From Bacillus sp. AFS001701 (GTDB lineage: Bacteria; Bacillota; Bacilli; Bacillales; Bacillaceae_G): a DNA stretch of 50,693 bases. The position numbers were made by a program, and so were the translations under genes. The stretch's first letter is position 1, and every line of letters begins with the position of its first letter. Below the pieces are notes generated by a model, which saw nothing but the letters and a program-made list of their open reading frames with translations, had not been told where the DNA came from and made no database searches. Of this stretch, positions 1-8,698 are shown one piece after another. Where the stretch lies: contig NZ_NTZO01000099.1 in NCBI RefSeq assembly GCF_002559405.1, positions 1 to 50,693 of the forward strand. The letters are read 5' to 3'.

Positions 1-143
1 CCTGTTGCTCCTGTTGGACCAGTAATTCCTGTTGGACCTGAAGGACCTGGTGGCAGTGGTGCTCCCGTAGGACCTGTTGGAGCTGGTGGTAGTGGTAAAA
101 CTGGTGGTAATTGTGGGCCTGGTGGGCCTGGTGGTATTGGCAA
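1..143 (-). CDS. Collagen-like exosporium/spore surface protein, N-terminal part only
   Basis: Only the first 47 codons are inside the window; the C-terminus lies beyond base 1. The visible protein is proline-rich (PIPPGPPGPQLPPVLPLPPA after the start) and then enters Gly-Pro-Thr/Gly-Ala-Thr triplets typical of bacterial collagen-like proteins. The start is a TTG at 143-141, seven bases after a GGAGGTG ribosome binding site. Start codon, proline-rich head and promoter layout match the next collagen-like gene upstream, so the two look like tandem paralogues. A spore-surface role is inferred from the neighbour's BclB-type domain and the sigma-K-like promoter; the domain that would settle it is not visible. 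Confidence 0.8.
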   Translation of the reverse strand, partial: MPIPPGPPGPQLPPVLPLPPAPTGPTGAPLPPGPSGPTGITGPTGAT

Positions 144-179
144 ATAGATACACCTCCAAAAATATTTTGACGTACACTT

Positions 180-206
180 TATCATATTTTTGTTGGACAA
201 GTTTGT
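180..206 (-). promoter_or_regulatory. Sigma-K-like promoter of the truncated collagen-like gene
   Basis: On the minus strand an AC (-35 type, 206-205) is followed after 16 bases by AATATGATA (188-180), close to the sigma-K pattern AC-N16-17-CATANNNTA. The block TTGTCC-N18-TGTAC that contains it recurs with identical spacing before the neighbouring collagen-like gene. Agreement between the two promoters is seen directly; the sigma-K assignment is inferred. Confidence 0.45.
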
Positions 207-246
207 TTGGATTTTAATACTATTTCTATTAAAAATCCGCAAAAAA

Positions 247-309
247 ACTCTACTTACTAGATTCAATCCCTATCAATGATAGTCGAATGTGACCTAGTTT
301 AAGTAGAGT
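247..309 (-). terminator. Long hairpin terminator after the bclB-like gene
   Basis: The outer stem is ACTCTACTT (247-255) against AAGTAGAGT (301-309), with nested complementary segments inside (ACTAG/CTAGT and CTATC/GATAG). On the minus strand it is followed by seven T residues. It lies about 35 bases past the stop codon. The arm-to-arm distance is unusually long for an intrinsic terminator. Confidence 0.6.
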
Positions 310-342
310 CAAATTTTTATTGCTATTTATCTTTATTATCTA

Positions 343-1644
343 TTAATTTATAGCTACTCCTGCGCTAGCATATCCAGTAACAGTATTAACAAGGCTAATA
401 CCGTTTGCAGTTGCAGTATATACCATCAATAAACGAGTTTGTGCAGCAACTGGTATTGCTAAAGGTGTAGAAATACCGCTCGTGATTTGTCCTAATGTAA
501 GCGGACCTACTAGAGCTGGTAAAGTGACGCTTGCACCTGCAACTGGAGTAAAGGTATTACTATTTGCTGGTGCACTATATAATTGTGCAGTAACCACAAT
601 ATTTGTTCCTAAAAGAGCCAAAGCTACTACGTTACTATAGAATGCTGAAATAGCCGTAATTGTACCAGCTCTAGGCATTGAGAATGCAAAATCAAGAACT
701 TCAGTTGGCAATCCAGTTCCAGTTAAATCAATCGTTGGTCCAGGAAGTAATGCAACATTCGAAACTGAACTTCCAAATCCTACAAGTCCAGCTGTTCCTG
801 CTAATCCGCCTAAAACTGTAGACATCACAACTGGTGCACCTGATGCAAATGGAATGATTGCACCTGTACCTGCTATACCTGTTGCCCCTGCTGGACCTGT
901 TGCTCCTGGTGCGCCTGGTGTTCCCGCTGGACCTGTTGCCCCTGCTGGACCCGTCGCTCCGTCTACTCCTGTTGCTCCTGCTGGGCCTGTTGCCCCTGCT
1001 GGACCTGTTGCTCCTGCTGGGCCTGGGATTCCAGCTGGGCCTGTTGCTCCTTGTGGACCTGGTGTTCCTTGAGGACCTGCTGGACCTGTTGCTCCTGGTA
1101 TTCCTGCTGGACCTGCTGAGCCTGTTGGACCTAATGGACCTGGGATTCCTTGTGGACCTGTTGCTCCTGTTGCGCCAGCTGTTCCCGCTGGGCCTGTTGC
1201 TCCTGCTGGACCTGTTGCTCCTGTTGCTCCTGCTTGACCTGTTGGACCTGCTGGGCCTCCTGAAGGACCTGTTACTCCCGCTGGACCTGTTGCTCCTGTT
1301 GCTCCTGGAGTACCCGGTGTTCCTGCTGGTCCCATTGGCCCCATAGGTCCCATAGGTCCCATAGGTCCCATATGACCTCTTGGACCTCGGTCTCCATCTT
1401 CCCCTTCTTTACCTCGCTTACCTCTTTCTCCTCGAGGACCTGTTGCTCCTGTAGGGCCTGTTGGCCCAATAGGTCCTATTGGGCCAATTAATCCATTTGA
1501 ATCATTTGAATCAAATGAATAACTAGGTGAGTAAGGGGAATTTGTGATAGGCGAATCTGAAGGATTTGAATCTAGTGACACTTTTGGTTCTTCTGGTTGT
1601 TCTGATGGTTGTGGAAATCGTGGTGGTAATGGTGGTAGTGGCAA
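343..1644 (-). CDS. Collagen-like exosporium glycoprotein with BclB-type C-terminal domain
   Basis: The 433-residue protein has three parts: a proline/serine/aspartate-rich head (about 1-52), a long Gly-X-Y collagen-like region (about 53-260, mostly GAT/GPA triplets) and a hydrophobic beta-rich C-terminal domain (about 263-433, starting GAIIPFASG and ending [10 protein letters not shown]). That last part is characteristic of BclB-type exosporium proteins of the Bacillus cereus group. Within the collagen region there is a charged block ([16 protein letters not shown]) and a run of identical GPM triplets. The start is TTG, preceded by GAGAGGTG. There is no signal peptide, as expected for a protein made in the mother cell and assembled on the spore. 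Family assignment rests on recalled similarity and is strong; the exact orthologue is not identifiable. Confidence 0.85.
   Translation of the reverse strand: MPLPPLPPRFPQPSEQPEEPKVSLDSNPSDSPITNSPYSPSYSFDSNDSNGLIGPIGPIGPTGPTGATGPRGERGKRGKEGEDGDRGPRGHMGPMGPMGPMGPMGPAGTPGTPGATGATGPAGVTGPSGGPAGPTGQAGATGATGPAGATGPAGTAGATGATGPQGIPGPLGPTGSAGPAGIPGATGPAGPQGTPGPQGATGPAGIPGPAGATGPAGATGPAGATGVDGATGPAGATGPAGTPGAPGATGPAGATGIAGTGAIIPFASGAPVVMSTVLGGLAGTAGLVGFGSSVSNVALLPGPTIDLTGTGLPTEVLDFAFSMPRAGTITAISAFYSNVVALALLGTNIVVTAQLYSAPANSNTFTPVAGASVTLPALVGPLTLGQITSGISTPLAIPVAAQTRLLMVYTATANGISLVNTVTGYASAGVAIN
1337..1372. repeat. Nine-base tandem repeat encoding GPM triplets
   Basis: The unit GGTCCCATA (plus strand) is repeated almost perfectly about four times within the collagen-like gene and encodes successive Gly-Pro-Met triplets. 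Codon-for-codon identity suggests recent slippage expansion, since the surrounding triplets vary more. Confidence 0.7.
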
Positions 1645-1682
1645 AAAAATACACCTCTCAAAAAAATTTTAATTGTACAATT

Positions 1683-1709
1683 TATTGTATAAAAAAAGGA
1701 CAAATTGGT
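1683..1709 (-). promoter_or_regulatory. Sigma-K-like promoter of the bclB-like gene
   Basis: AC (1709-1708), 16 bases, then TATACAATA (1691-1683) on the minus strand, matching AC-N16-CATANNNTA except for the first base. TTGTCC lies at 1703-1698 and TGTAC 18 bases further on, the same arrangement as before the adjacent collagen-like gene. Late mother-cell expression would suit an exosporium protein; this is an inference. Confidence 0.45.
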
Positions 1710-1738
1710 TCATTCTCACCATAAAAATGAGGCAAAAA

Positions 1739-1784
1739 ATAGGTGAATACTCTATTAAAATTATCTAATAGAATATTCACCTAT
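1739..1784 (-). terminator. Intrinsic terminator downstream of pheT (second of two)
   Basis: A 19-base stem with one mismatch (ATAGGTGAATA... against ...TATTCACCTAT) is followed on the minus strand by TTTTTT. It lies 150-195 bases past the pheT stop and separates pheST from the collagen-like genes. Confidence 0.75.
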
Positions 1785-1795
1785 CAAAAAAAACC

Positions 1796-1812
1796 AGAAA
1801 TCTTAGATTTCC
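1796..1812 (-). terminator. Short terminator hairpin downstream of pheT (first of two)
   Basis: On the minus strand GGAAATC-TAA-GATTTCT is followed by GG and eight T residues. With the longer hairpin next to it this makes a tandem terminator pair behind pheT. The 110 bases between here and the pheT stop show nothing recognisable. Confidence 0.55.
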
Positions 1813-1934
1813 GATTTTTAATGTTTATTATTAATTGATTCTGTTTTGTTTTAGTACTAAACATTGTTTTTGTCTATTTGTAAGTTAAACCTAAATTTAA
1901 AAACGATATCCACAATAAAGTAGAGTAGTCTATT

Positions 1935-4349
1935 TTAACCTCTTAATTGAGCATTATGTGTTTCTTCTACAGCTTTTAATACTTTTGAATGAGCTTTAGT
2001 TACTTCTTCATCCGTTAAAGTGCGTTCTGGATCGAAATAAGTTAATGAGAAGGCAACTGATTTTTTACCAGCTTCCATCTTATCACCTTCGTATAAATCA
2101 AAGATTGTAGCATCCTTTAGAAGTCTTCCACCTGTTGAACGAATTGTAGATAGAATATCACCAGCAAATACTTTCGAATCAACTACTAATGCCATATCTC
2201 GGTTCATTGATGGGAAACGAGGAATTGCATTGTATAAGATATCATCAAATTCAGTATTTAATAGCTTTTCAAGAGATAATTGGAATACATATGTTTCTTT
2301 AAGATCCCACTCTTTTTGAGTAACAGGATGAACTTGACCAATAAAACCAATTTCTTCTCCGTTTAATAAAATACTTGCTGTACGTCCTGGGTGTAATTCT
2401 TCTTTCTTAGCAGCAAGATAAGTTATTTTATTTGATAAACCTAATTCATTAAATAAACCGTCTAAAATACCTTTTACAACATAGAAATCCACAGCTTTTT
2501 TCTCGCCTTGCCAAGCATGTTGCAACCATAAACCAGTTAACGCTCCTGCTAAATATTCTTCTTCATGAGGAAGCTCGTTCTTTTCCTTTGTTAAGAATAC
2601 AGAGCCTGTTTCGAATAGTTGAACATTTTCTTCTTTACGTGCAACATTATAAGCAATAGCATCTAATAAATGTGGTACTAAACTGAAACGTAGCTCACTG
2701 CGTTCTTCACTCATAGGTAATGCTAAACGTACTGGTTCTGCATCTACTGTTTCTAGTGCAAAGCGTTTTACTTTATTATTGCTTGTAAGAGAATAAGTAA
2801 CAGCTTCGTAAAGACCTGCATGCTGTAAATATTGACGAATTTTTCTACGTTTTGCTTGGTAAGGTGTTAATTGTCCACGACTAGCAACACCTGTTGGTAA
2901 CGTAGCAGGAATATGATCATAGCCATATAGTCTTCCTACTTCTTCAACTAAATCTTCTTCTATTGAAAGATCACCACGACGACTTGGAACAGTAACAGTA
3001 AATACTTCACCATTCCCGGTAGCTTCTAATCTTAAGCGACGGAAAATATCTTTTACTGTCTCAGCATCAATTGATGTACCAAGTACACCATTAATCTTAC
3101 TTACAGAAACTGAAACATTTTTAGCATCTTCAACTAAATTGTCAGCAATTACAGTCCCTTCTACAATTGTTCCACCAGCTAGTTCAGCCATTAACTGAGC
3201 AGCACGTTCAGAAGCAGGGAATGTACGAGAAGCATCAATACCTTTTTCAAAACGAGCACTTGAATCGCTACGTAAGCCTAGGTCTTTTGAAGTTTGGCGA
3301 ACACTTTGACCTCTGAAAACAGCTGATTCAATTAAAACGTCTACAGTTTCAACATCAACCTCAGTACTTTGACCGCCCATTACACCTGCAACTGCTACTG
3401 CTTCTTTCTCTGTTGCGATTACTAAATTATGTGGCTGTAATGTGCGTTCTTCACCATCAAGTGTAACAATCTTTTCGTTTTCTTTCGCAAGACGAACGAT
3501 AATTTGATTACTATTTAATTTATTAAAATCAAAAGCGTGTAATGGTTGACCATATTCAATTAAAATATAGTTCGTAATATCAACCACATTATTAATCGGA
3601 CGAATACCAGCACTCATTAAACGAGCTTGCATCCATAATGGTGAAGGACCAATTTTTACACCTTTCACTAATTTGGCACTATAATATGGTGCATCTTCTT
3701 TTGATTCAATAGAAACTGAAACATAATCAGCAGTTGTAACTGATTCAGCGCTAATCGCTGGAAGTTTCACGTCACGATCTAAAATTGCAGCTACCTCATA
3801 GGCAACACCAATCATATTTAAGCAATCAGCACGGTTTGGTGTTAATCCAAGTTCTAATACTGCATCATCACGATATAGTACGTCTAATGCATCTGCTCCT
3901 ACTTCAGCATCACTTGGTAAAACAAAAATGCCATTTGAGAATTCTTTTGCAACTACTTTGCCTTCAATTCCTAGTTCTTGAAGAGAGCAAATCATTCCTT
4001 CAGAAACTTCTCCACGTAATTTTGCTTTTTTAATTTTGAAATTCCCCGGTAAAACAGCGCCTACCTTTGCCACGATCACTTTTTGACCTTTAGCAACATT
4101 CGGTGCGCCACAAATAATTTGTACTGGTTGTTCTTCTCCAACATCAACAGTACATTTTGATAATTTATCTGCCTCTGGATGTTGTTCACGTTCCATTACA
4201 TAACCAACAACAACATTTTTAATTCCTTCTGAAAGATGATTAACACCTTCAACTTCAATACCTGCTTTTGTTATTAATTTTGCAAGCTCGTCTGGTGTAA
4301 CACCACTTAAATCAACGTATTCTTGTAACCATTTTGTTGATACAAACAT
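1935..4349 (-). CDS. pheT: Phenylalanine-tRNA ligase beta subunit
   Basis: This is the beta subunit of the cytoplasmic alpha2-beta2 enzyme that charges tRNA-Phe. The 804 residues match the usual bacterial length. In order: N-terminal EMAP-like tRNA-binding domain (about 40-155, with [20 protein letters not shown]), the B3/B4 editing region (about 210-400, with [10 protein letters not shown]), the B5 domain, and a C-terminal anticodon-binding fold (about 710-804, [14 protein letters not shown]). The start ATG follows AGGAGGGG. It lies 19 bases after pheS and is co-transcribed with it from the T-box-controlled promoter. Nothing unusual was seen in the protein. Confidence 0.97.
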   Translation of the reverse strand: MFVSTKWLQEYVDLSGVTPDELAKLITKAGIEVEGVNHLSEGIKNVVVGYVMEREQHPEADKLSKCTVDVGEEQPVQIICGAPNVAKGQKVIVAKVGAVLPGNFKIKKAKLRGEVSEGMICSLQELGIEGKVVAKEFSNGIFVLPSDAEVGADALDVLYRDDAVLELGLTPNRADCLNMIGVAYEVAAILDRDVKLPAISAESVTTADYVSVSIESKEDAPYYSAKLVKGVKIGPSPLWMQARLMSAGIRPINNVVDITNYILIEYGQPLHAFDFNKLNSNQIIVRLAKENEKIVTLDGEERTLQPHNLVIATEKEAVAVAGVMGGQSTEVDVETVDVLIESAVFRGQSVRQTSKDLGLRSDSSARFEKGIDASRTFPASERAAQLMAELAGGTIVEGTVIADNLVEDAKNVSVSVSKINGVLGTSIDAETVKDIFRRLRLEATGNGEVFTVTVPSRRGDLSIEEDLVEEVGRLYGYDHIPATLPTGVASRGQLTPYQAKRRKIRQYLQHAGLYEAVTYSLTSNNKVKRFALETVDAEPVRLALPMSEERSELRFSLVPHLLDAIAYNVARKEENVQLFETGSVFLTKEKNELPHEEEYLAGALTGLWLQHAWQGEKKAVDFYVVKGILDGLFNELGLSNKITYLAAKKEELHPGRTASILLNGEEIGFIGQVHPVTQKEWDLKETYVFQLSLEKLLNTEFDDILYNAIPRFPSMNRDMALVVDSKVFAGDILSTIRSTGGRLLKDATIFDLYEGDKMEAGKKSVAFSLTYFDPERTLTDEEVTKAHSKVLKAVEETHNAQLRG

Positions 4350-4368
4350 GTTTTAGTCCCCTCCTACC

Positions 4369-5403
4369 TTACATTTGTTGGAATTGCTTTAAGAATCTTA
4401 TATCGTTCGTATAGAAATGACGAATATCATCAATACCATATTTTAATAATGCAATACGTTCTGGACCCATACCGAAAGCAAATCCTTGAACTTCTTTTGG
4501 ATTATACCCAGCCATCTCAAGTACGTTAGGATGAACCATTCCCGCACCTAAAATTTCAATCCATCCAGTGTGTTTACACATGTTACAGCCTTTTCCTCCA
4601 CATTTCATACAAGAAATATCCATTTCTACTGAAGGCTCAGTGAATGGGAAGAAGCTTGGGCGTAAACGAATTTCACGATCTTCACCAAACATTTTTTTCG
4701 CAAAAAGTTGTAAAGTACCTTTTAAGTCACTCATCGAAATGTTTTCACCAATTACAAGACCTTCGATTTGCATAAATTGATGAGAATGTGTAGCATCATC
4801 GTCATCTCGGCGATAAACTTTACCAGGACAAATTATTTTAATTGGTCCCTTTTCCACGTTTGCTTCCATTGTTCTAGCTTGAACAGGTGAAGTATGCGTT
4901 CTCATTAATGTTTCTTCAGAAATATAGAATGAATCCTGCATATCACGAGCTGGATGACCTTTTGGTAAATTTAATGCTTCGAAATTATAATAGTCTTTTT
5001 CTACTTCTGGACCTTCTGCAATTTCATATCCCATTCCAATAAATAAATCTTCAATTTCTTGAATTACCGCTCTTAATGGGTGAGCTCCACCTGCTTGAAC
5101 TGGTCTTCCTGGAAGTGTTACGTCAATTGATTCACTTTCTAACTTTTCATTAATTGCATTTTGTTCTAATACAACTTGCTTTGCTTCAAGTTTTTCTTGG
5201 ATTGCCGCACGTACTTCATTAGCAACAGCTCCCATTTTGGGGCGCTCTTCAGGAGTTAAATCCTTCATTGCTTTCATTGCCTCAGTAATCGGACCTTTTT
5301 TCCCTAGATAGGCAATTCTTATTTCATTTAATGCTTTTAAATCTGTTGCTTCTTCTATTTGCTTAATCGCTTCTGATTGTAAAGAAACTAAACGCTCTTG
5401 CAT
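4369..5403 (-). CDS. pheS: Phenylalanine-tRNA ligase alpha subunit
   Basis: The catalytic alpha subunit activates phenylalanine and transfers it to tRNA-Phe together with PheT. The 344 residues comprise an N-terminal coiled coil (about 1-90) and a class II synthetase core with motif 2 around [20 protein letters not shown] and motif 3 in [15 protein letters not shown] cysteine cluster ([12 protein letters not shown]) lies before motif 3. The ATG follows AATAGGAGGATTATTC. It is the first gene of the pheST operon and is preceded by a T-box leader with a phenylalanine specifier. Confidence 0.97.
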   Translation of the reverse strand: MQERLVSLQSEAIKQIEEATDLKALNEIRIAYLGKKGPITEAMKAMKDLTPEERPKMGAVANEVRAAIQEKLEAKQVVLEQNAINEKLESESIDVTLPGRPVQAGGAHPLRAVIQEIEDLFIGMGYEIAEGPEVEKDYYNFEALNLPKGHPARDMQDSFYISEETLMRTHTSPVQARTMEANVEKGPIKIICPGKVYRRDDDDATHSHQFMQIEGLVIGENISMSDLKGTLQLFAKKMFGEDREIRLRPSFFPFTEPSVEMDISCMKCGGKGCNMCKHTGWIEILGAGMVHPNVLEMAGYNPKEVQGFAFGMGPERIALLKYGIDDIRHFYTNDIRFLKQFQQM

Positions 5404-5439
5404 GAATAATCCTCCTATTCAACTTCATAAATTTAAACA

Positions 5440-5715
5440 TAAAAAAACCTCGCTCCCAAAAAAGGGACGAGGATTGATCGCGGTACCACCCTAATTAACA
5501 GTTATTATGTTACAAAAAACTAACTGCTCACTTCATTCATATAACGATCTACTTAGATAGACCGAGTCGCCTTTACATTCAATAATGGTCCCGGCGCTAG
5601 CTCAAGAGGTGAATTCAATTTGGTCTACTATAAAAGTGCTTACAGTCTACGGCACCTTTTCCCTAAATAGAGATTCAAATTTACTATTCTCTGTCAAAGC
5701 TTTTTATGTATTAAA
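5440..5715 (-). promoter_or_regulatory. T-box riboswitch leader (tRNA-Phe) of pheST
   Basis: The minus strand carries the T-box core AGGGTGGTACCGCG (5492-5479), followed by a terminator stem (CCTCGTCCC against GGGAGCGAGG, 5472-5445) and seven T residues. Upstream, a stem I-like region contains TTC followed by A at 5613-5611 (inside GAATTCACC), which fits a phenylalanine specifier codon. Uncharged tRNA-Phe would stabilise the antiterminator and switch on pheST. The T-box itself is certain; the specifier position is read by eye. Confidence 0.93.
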
Positions 5716-5727
5716 TTTTCTTAATTA

Positions 5728-5756
5728 ATTATATTGATTTTTTTCAATTAATGCAA
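5728..5756 (-). promoter_or_regulatory. Sigma-A promoter of pheST
   Basis: Minus strand TTGCAT (5756-5751), 17-base spacer, TATAAT (5733-5728). It sits just upstream of the T-box leader. Between it and the methyltransferase stop codon (5837) nothing else is seen except an imperfect hairpin without a T run. Confidence 0.7.
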
Positions 5757-5836
5757 CTGCTCAACATAATTATTTACTAAATGATTTGAATCATTTTTAC
5801 TGATTTAGAAACCTTGAATGAAGCTTCTATTATTTT

Positions 5837-6586
5837 TTACAGACTATACATTAGAATCCCTGCTGCAATACCAACATTTAATGATTCAGCTTTACCATAA
5901 ATCGGTATATATAAATTTTCATCAGTTAATGAAAGTAATGTTGAATTCACACCTTTACCTTCATTTCCTACAATAATGGCAAAACGATTTGTAACGTTTA
6001 CTTCATTAAACGGTTTTGCATTTTGAAGAGATGTTCCGTAAACAGTTATTCCTTTATCTTTTAAATTAGAAATTGCTTCAACTAAATCACCACGTAATAT
6101 TGGTAAATGGAATAATGATCCTTGGGTGGATCGAATTGTTTTAGCATTATATAGGTCACTTGTACCTGTACCTAAAATAACCCCATCAAAACCAGCAGCA
6201 TCCGCTGTTCGAATCATTGTTCCAACATTCCCTGGATCTTGAACTTCATCAATTAATAATAATTTTGACACTTTCTCAAGATCAATTCTTACAAAAGAAA
6301 ATTCAATAATTGCAAAAATACCTTGAGATGTTTCTGTTTCGCTTAATTCCTTGCTAACCTCTTTAGAAATATACGTAATTTCAAATGACACTGTTGAAAA
6401 ATTAGAAGGTAAGTCAATATCTTCACTAATTAATAAATGAAGAATCGGTGCATCATGCTTAATTGCCTCCTCAACTAAATGAAAACCTTCTATGATATAT
6501 TGTTTAGCTTTATCTCTTCCTTTTTTTGTATGTAGCTTTTTCCAAGCCTTTACAGAATTATTTTGTATGGAATCAATTTGTTTCAT
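5837..6586 (-). CDS. TrmH/SpoU-family RNA 2'-O-methyltransferase (YsgA-like)
   Basis: A 249-residue SPOUT-class methyltransferase. The N-terminal part (about 1-95) is an L30e-like substrate-binding domain. The C-terminal SpoU domain shows the three motifs: DEVQDPGNVGTMIRTADAAG, IIVGNEGKGVN and YIPIYGKAESLNVGIAAGI, which form the trefoil-knot SAM site. Members methylate the 2'-hydroxyl of rRNA or tRNA nucleotides; the exact target cannot be read from sequence. It sits between sspI (divergent) and pheS, as ysgA does in B. subtilis. The ATG follows AAAGGAAA. Confidence 0.9.
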   Translation of the reverse strand: MKQIDSIQNNSVKAWKKLHTKKGRDKAKQYIIEGFHLVEEAIKHDAPILHLLISEDIDLPSNFSTVSFEITYISKEVSKELSETETSQGIFAIIEFSFVRIDLEKVSKLLLIDEVQDPGNVGTMIRTADAAGFDGVILGTGTSDLYNAKTIRSTQGSLFHLPILRGDLVEAISNLKDKGITVYGTSLQNAKPFNEVNVTNRFAIIVGNEGKGVNSTLLSLTDENLYIPIYGKAESLNVGIAAGILMYSL

Positions 6587-6688
6587 AAGTTTCCTTTACC
6601 TTTCATCGTATCTCATATCGTTTATCATACATAAAATCGTTTCCGTTTACAAATACTACATAAAGCTTAATATGAAAGGAGAATCCAA

Positions 6689-6898
6689 ATGAATTTTAAT
6701 ATTCGCGGAGCAGTTCTTCACAATATTTCAGGTAATAAGAGTGATCAATTAGAAGCGACAATTGTAGATGCTATTCAAAGTGGCGAGGAAAAAGTATTAC
6801 CAGGTTTAGGTGTACTTCTCGAAGTTTTTTGGAATCACGCTTCTGAAAATCAAAAGCATGAACTACTTACAGTATTAGAAAATGGAGTAAGTCATTAA
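6689..6898 (+). CDS. sspI: Small acid-soluble spore protein SspI
   Basis: A 69-residue protein ([16 protein letters not shown]...) matching the SspI family of minor small acid-soluble spore proteins made in the forespore. It has no membrane segment and is rich in small and acidic residues. The ATG follows AAAGGAGAATCCAA. It is monocistronic and closed by a strong terminator. Its place next to the YsgA-like gene and pheST is the same as in B. subtilis. A forespore sigma-G promoter is expected, but I could not find a convincing match in the 100 bases upstream. Confidence 0.93.
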   Translation: MNFNIRGAVLHNISGNKSDQLEATIVDAIQSGEEKVLPGLGVLLEVFWNHASENQKHELLTVLENGVSH

Positions 6899-6918
6899 TC
6901 TAATCTGTTGAAAAATAG

Positions 6919-6947
6919 AAAAGGACTAACTTTTCGTTAGTCCTTTT
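6919..6947. terminator. Bidirectional terminator between sspI and the opuA genes
   Basis: AAAAGGACTAAC / GTTAGTCCTTTT perfect stem with a five-base loop and T-rich sequence on both sides. It serves sspI (plus) and the opuA operon (minus). Confidence 0.85.
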
Positions 6948-6954
6948 ATTTTGG

Positions 6955-8694
6955 CTATTTCGTTTTACCTTTTAAATCATCGATCGAATTAATCTTCATA
7001 TATTTTGGTACGACTAAGCCTAATTTTGTCCCTTTTAAATTCGGTCCAAGATCAACCAATTGTTTTTTATACTCATTCATGTAGTCTTGATGAGTTGTCG
7101 GAAGCCAAGCTGCGACCATTGCATCTGCACTTCCATCTGAGATACCAGCAAACATCGGTCCTGCCTCAACCTGTTTTAATGTAACTTCATAGCCTTGGTT
7201 TTCAAGTACTTTTCCAATCACATTTGTACTGGCAACTTCAGATTCCCATGAAACATAAACGAGACTAATTTTTTCACCATTTCCTTTTGAAGCATCTTTC
7301 GTCCAATTATTTACTTGTTCTTGATGTTTTTTAATCCATTTCGCCGCTGCATTTTCAGGTTTCGCACCGTCTTGAATATCACTCATCACTTCTTCCATAT
7401 CAGAAGGTTTCCATGAAAAGTTATCAAAAATCTTATACGCACCAGGAGCGTCTTCTTTTAATCCTTTTCTAACCACTGTATGAATTTCTTCATCCTTACC
7501 AAATGACCCTTTTGGATCTTCTAAATACTTTAATTTATATTTTGAAAACATCCAGTGGGGTGTCCATCCTGTAATGATTATAGGTTCTTTATTTTCATAC
7601 GCTTTTTTCAATTCAGCAGTCATCGCAGCTGAAGAACCTTCTTTTAAAGTCCAATCCTTTAAATCGTAATCCTTCATCGCTTTTTCAGTTGCTTTCATTA
7701 ACCCAGCTCCTGGATCAATTCCGGTAATCTCAAAATTAACCCCGGCACCTATTTTATTTGAAACTGTTTTTTGATCCTTGCCACCTGCAAAGGCAACTGA
7801 AATGGCCGAAATACAAAAGATTAATACAGTAAATCCATAAACATATTTTTTTGCAAATTTTTTCCCATAAGCAGGTTGACGAAGGTTTTGAGAAATTCGA
7901 TCAAGAATAATTGCAACGATAACAATCGATATCCCTGCCTCGAACCCTTCCCCTACCTTAATCTGGGTTACGGCACGATAAACCTCTGCCCCTAATCCTG
8001 GTGCACCTACTAGTGATGAAATAACTACCATTGATAATGCAAGCATAATACTTTGATTTATACCAGCTAAAATTGTAGGTGCTGCTAAAGGTAGCTGTAC
8101 TTTAAAGAGTCTTTGCCACGTTGTTGATCCAAAAGCATTAGATGCCTCTATTAAATCATTTGGAACCTCTCTTATACCTAAATTCGTTAATCGTATTGTT
8201 GGAGGAATTGCAAAAATGACAGAAGCTAAAATACCAGGAACTACACCAATTCCGAAAAAGAGAATGGCTGGAATTAAATAAACAAATGCTGGCATTGTTT
8301 GCATAAAGTCGAGTATTGGTGTAATCACTTTTTTCACTCGATCGTTTTGCGACGTCCAAATCCCTAAAGGAATACCAATTACAACCGTAATAACAATTGA
8401 TGATAAAATCAATGCTAACGAATCAACTGTAGCATCCCAAAGTCCAAGATTATCGATTAATAACAAGCCAAGTAACGTAAACAGTCCAACTGTCCACCTA
8501 CTTGTATAAAAAGCTAGTAATGAAATTAATATGATTAGAATAATGGATGGCCCAAGTCCTAAAACTTTAACAAGGTTATTTAAAAGGGTTTCTGTGATGT
8601 TGGTTATTGCGCCAAATAGAGGATGGAAAGTTTTAATGATCAAATCGACAATTTTATCAATCCAATCTGCTAACGGAATTTTTGGAATACCCAT
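6955..8694 (-). CDS. Glycine betaine ABC transporter, permease fused to substrate-binding domain
   Basis: The 579-residue protein joins two parts. Residues 1-300 are an OpuAB/ProW-type permease with several membrane segments and the inner-membrane loop EASNAFGSTTWQRLFKVQLP. Residues about 320-579 are an OpuAC-type binding domain, with aromatic motifs GWTPHWMF, YVSWESEVAS and AAWLPTTHQDY suited to a trimethylammonium ligand. The fusion tethers the binding domain to the outer face of the membrane, as in Lactococcus OpuABC; B. subtilis OpuA has a separate lipoprotein. The start ATG follows GGGAGG inside the end of the ATPase gene, only 4 bases after its stop. Role: uptake of compatible solutes in osmotic stress. 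The exact solute is inferred. Confidence 0.92.
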   Translation of the reverse strand: MGIPKIPLADWIDKIVDLIIKTFHPLFGAITNITETLLNNLVKVLGLGPSIILIILISLLAFYTSRWTVGLFTLLGLLLIDNLGLWDATVDSLALILSSIVITVVIGIPLGIWTSQNDRVKKVITPILDFMQTMPAFVYLIPAILFFGIGVVPGILASVIFAIPPTIRLTNLGIREVPNDLIEASNAFGSTTWQRLFKVQLPLAAPTILAGINQSIMLALSMVVISSLVGAPGLGAEVYRAVTQIKVGEGFEAGISIVIVAIILDRISQNLRQPAYGKKFAKKYVYGFTVLIFCISAISVAFAGGKDQKTVSNKIGAGVNFEITGIDPGAGLMKATEKAMKDYDLKDWTLKEGSSAAMTAELKKAYENKEPIIITGWTPHWMFSKYKLKYLEDPKGSFGKDEEIHTVVRKGLKEDAPGAYKIFDNFSWKPSDMEEVMSDIQDGAKPENAAAKWIKKHQEQVNNWTKDASKGNGEKISLVYVSWESEVASTNVIGKVLENQGYEVTLKQVEAGPMFAGISDGSADAMVAAWLPTTHQDYMNEYKKQLVDLGPNLKGTKLGLVVPKYMKINSIDDLKGKTK

Positions 8695-8698
8695 ATAT

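Noticed and set aside
854-1346. Long plus-strand open frames opposite the collagen-like gene, encoding Leu/Pro-rich repeats
   Set aside because: They are mirror frames created by the Gly-X-Y codon repeats; no ribosome binding site, and the minus-strand frame has the recognised BclB domain.
1272-1469. Minus-strand frame rich in Gln and Glu within the collagen-like gene
   Set aside because: An out-of-frame shadow of the same repeats.
1855-1866. TTAGTACTAA as a second FapR site near pheT
   Set aside because: The half-sites overlap with no five-base spacer, so the spacing is wrong, and it lies downstream of a gene.
6600-6688. Sigma-G promoter for sspI
   Set aside because: Expected from family knowledge, but no pair of elements with correct spacing was convincing.
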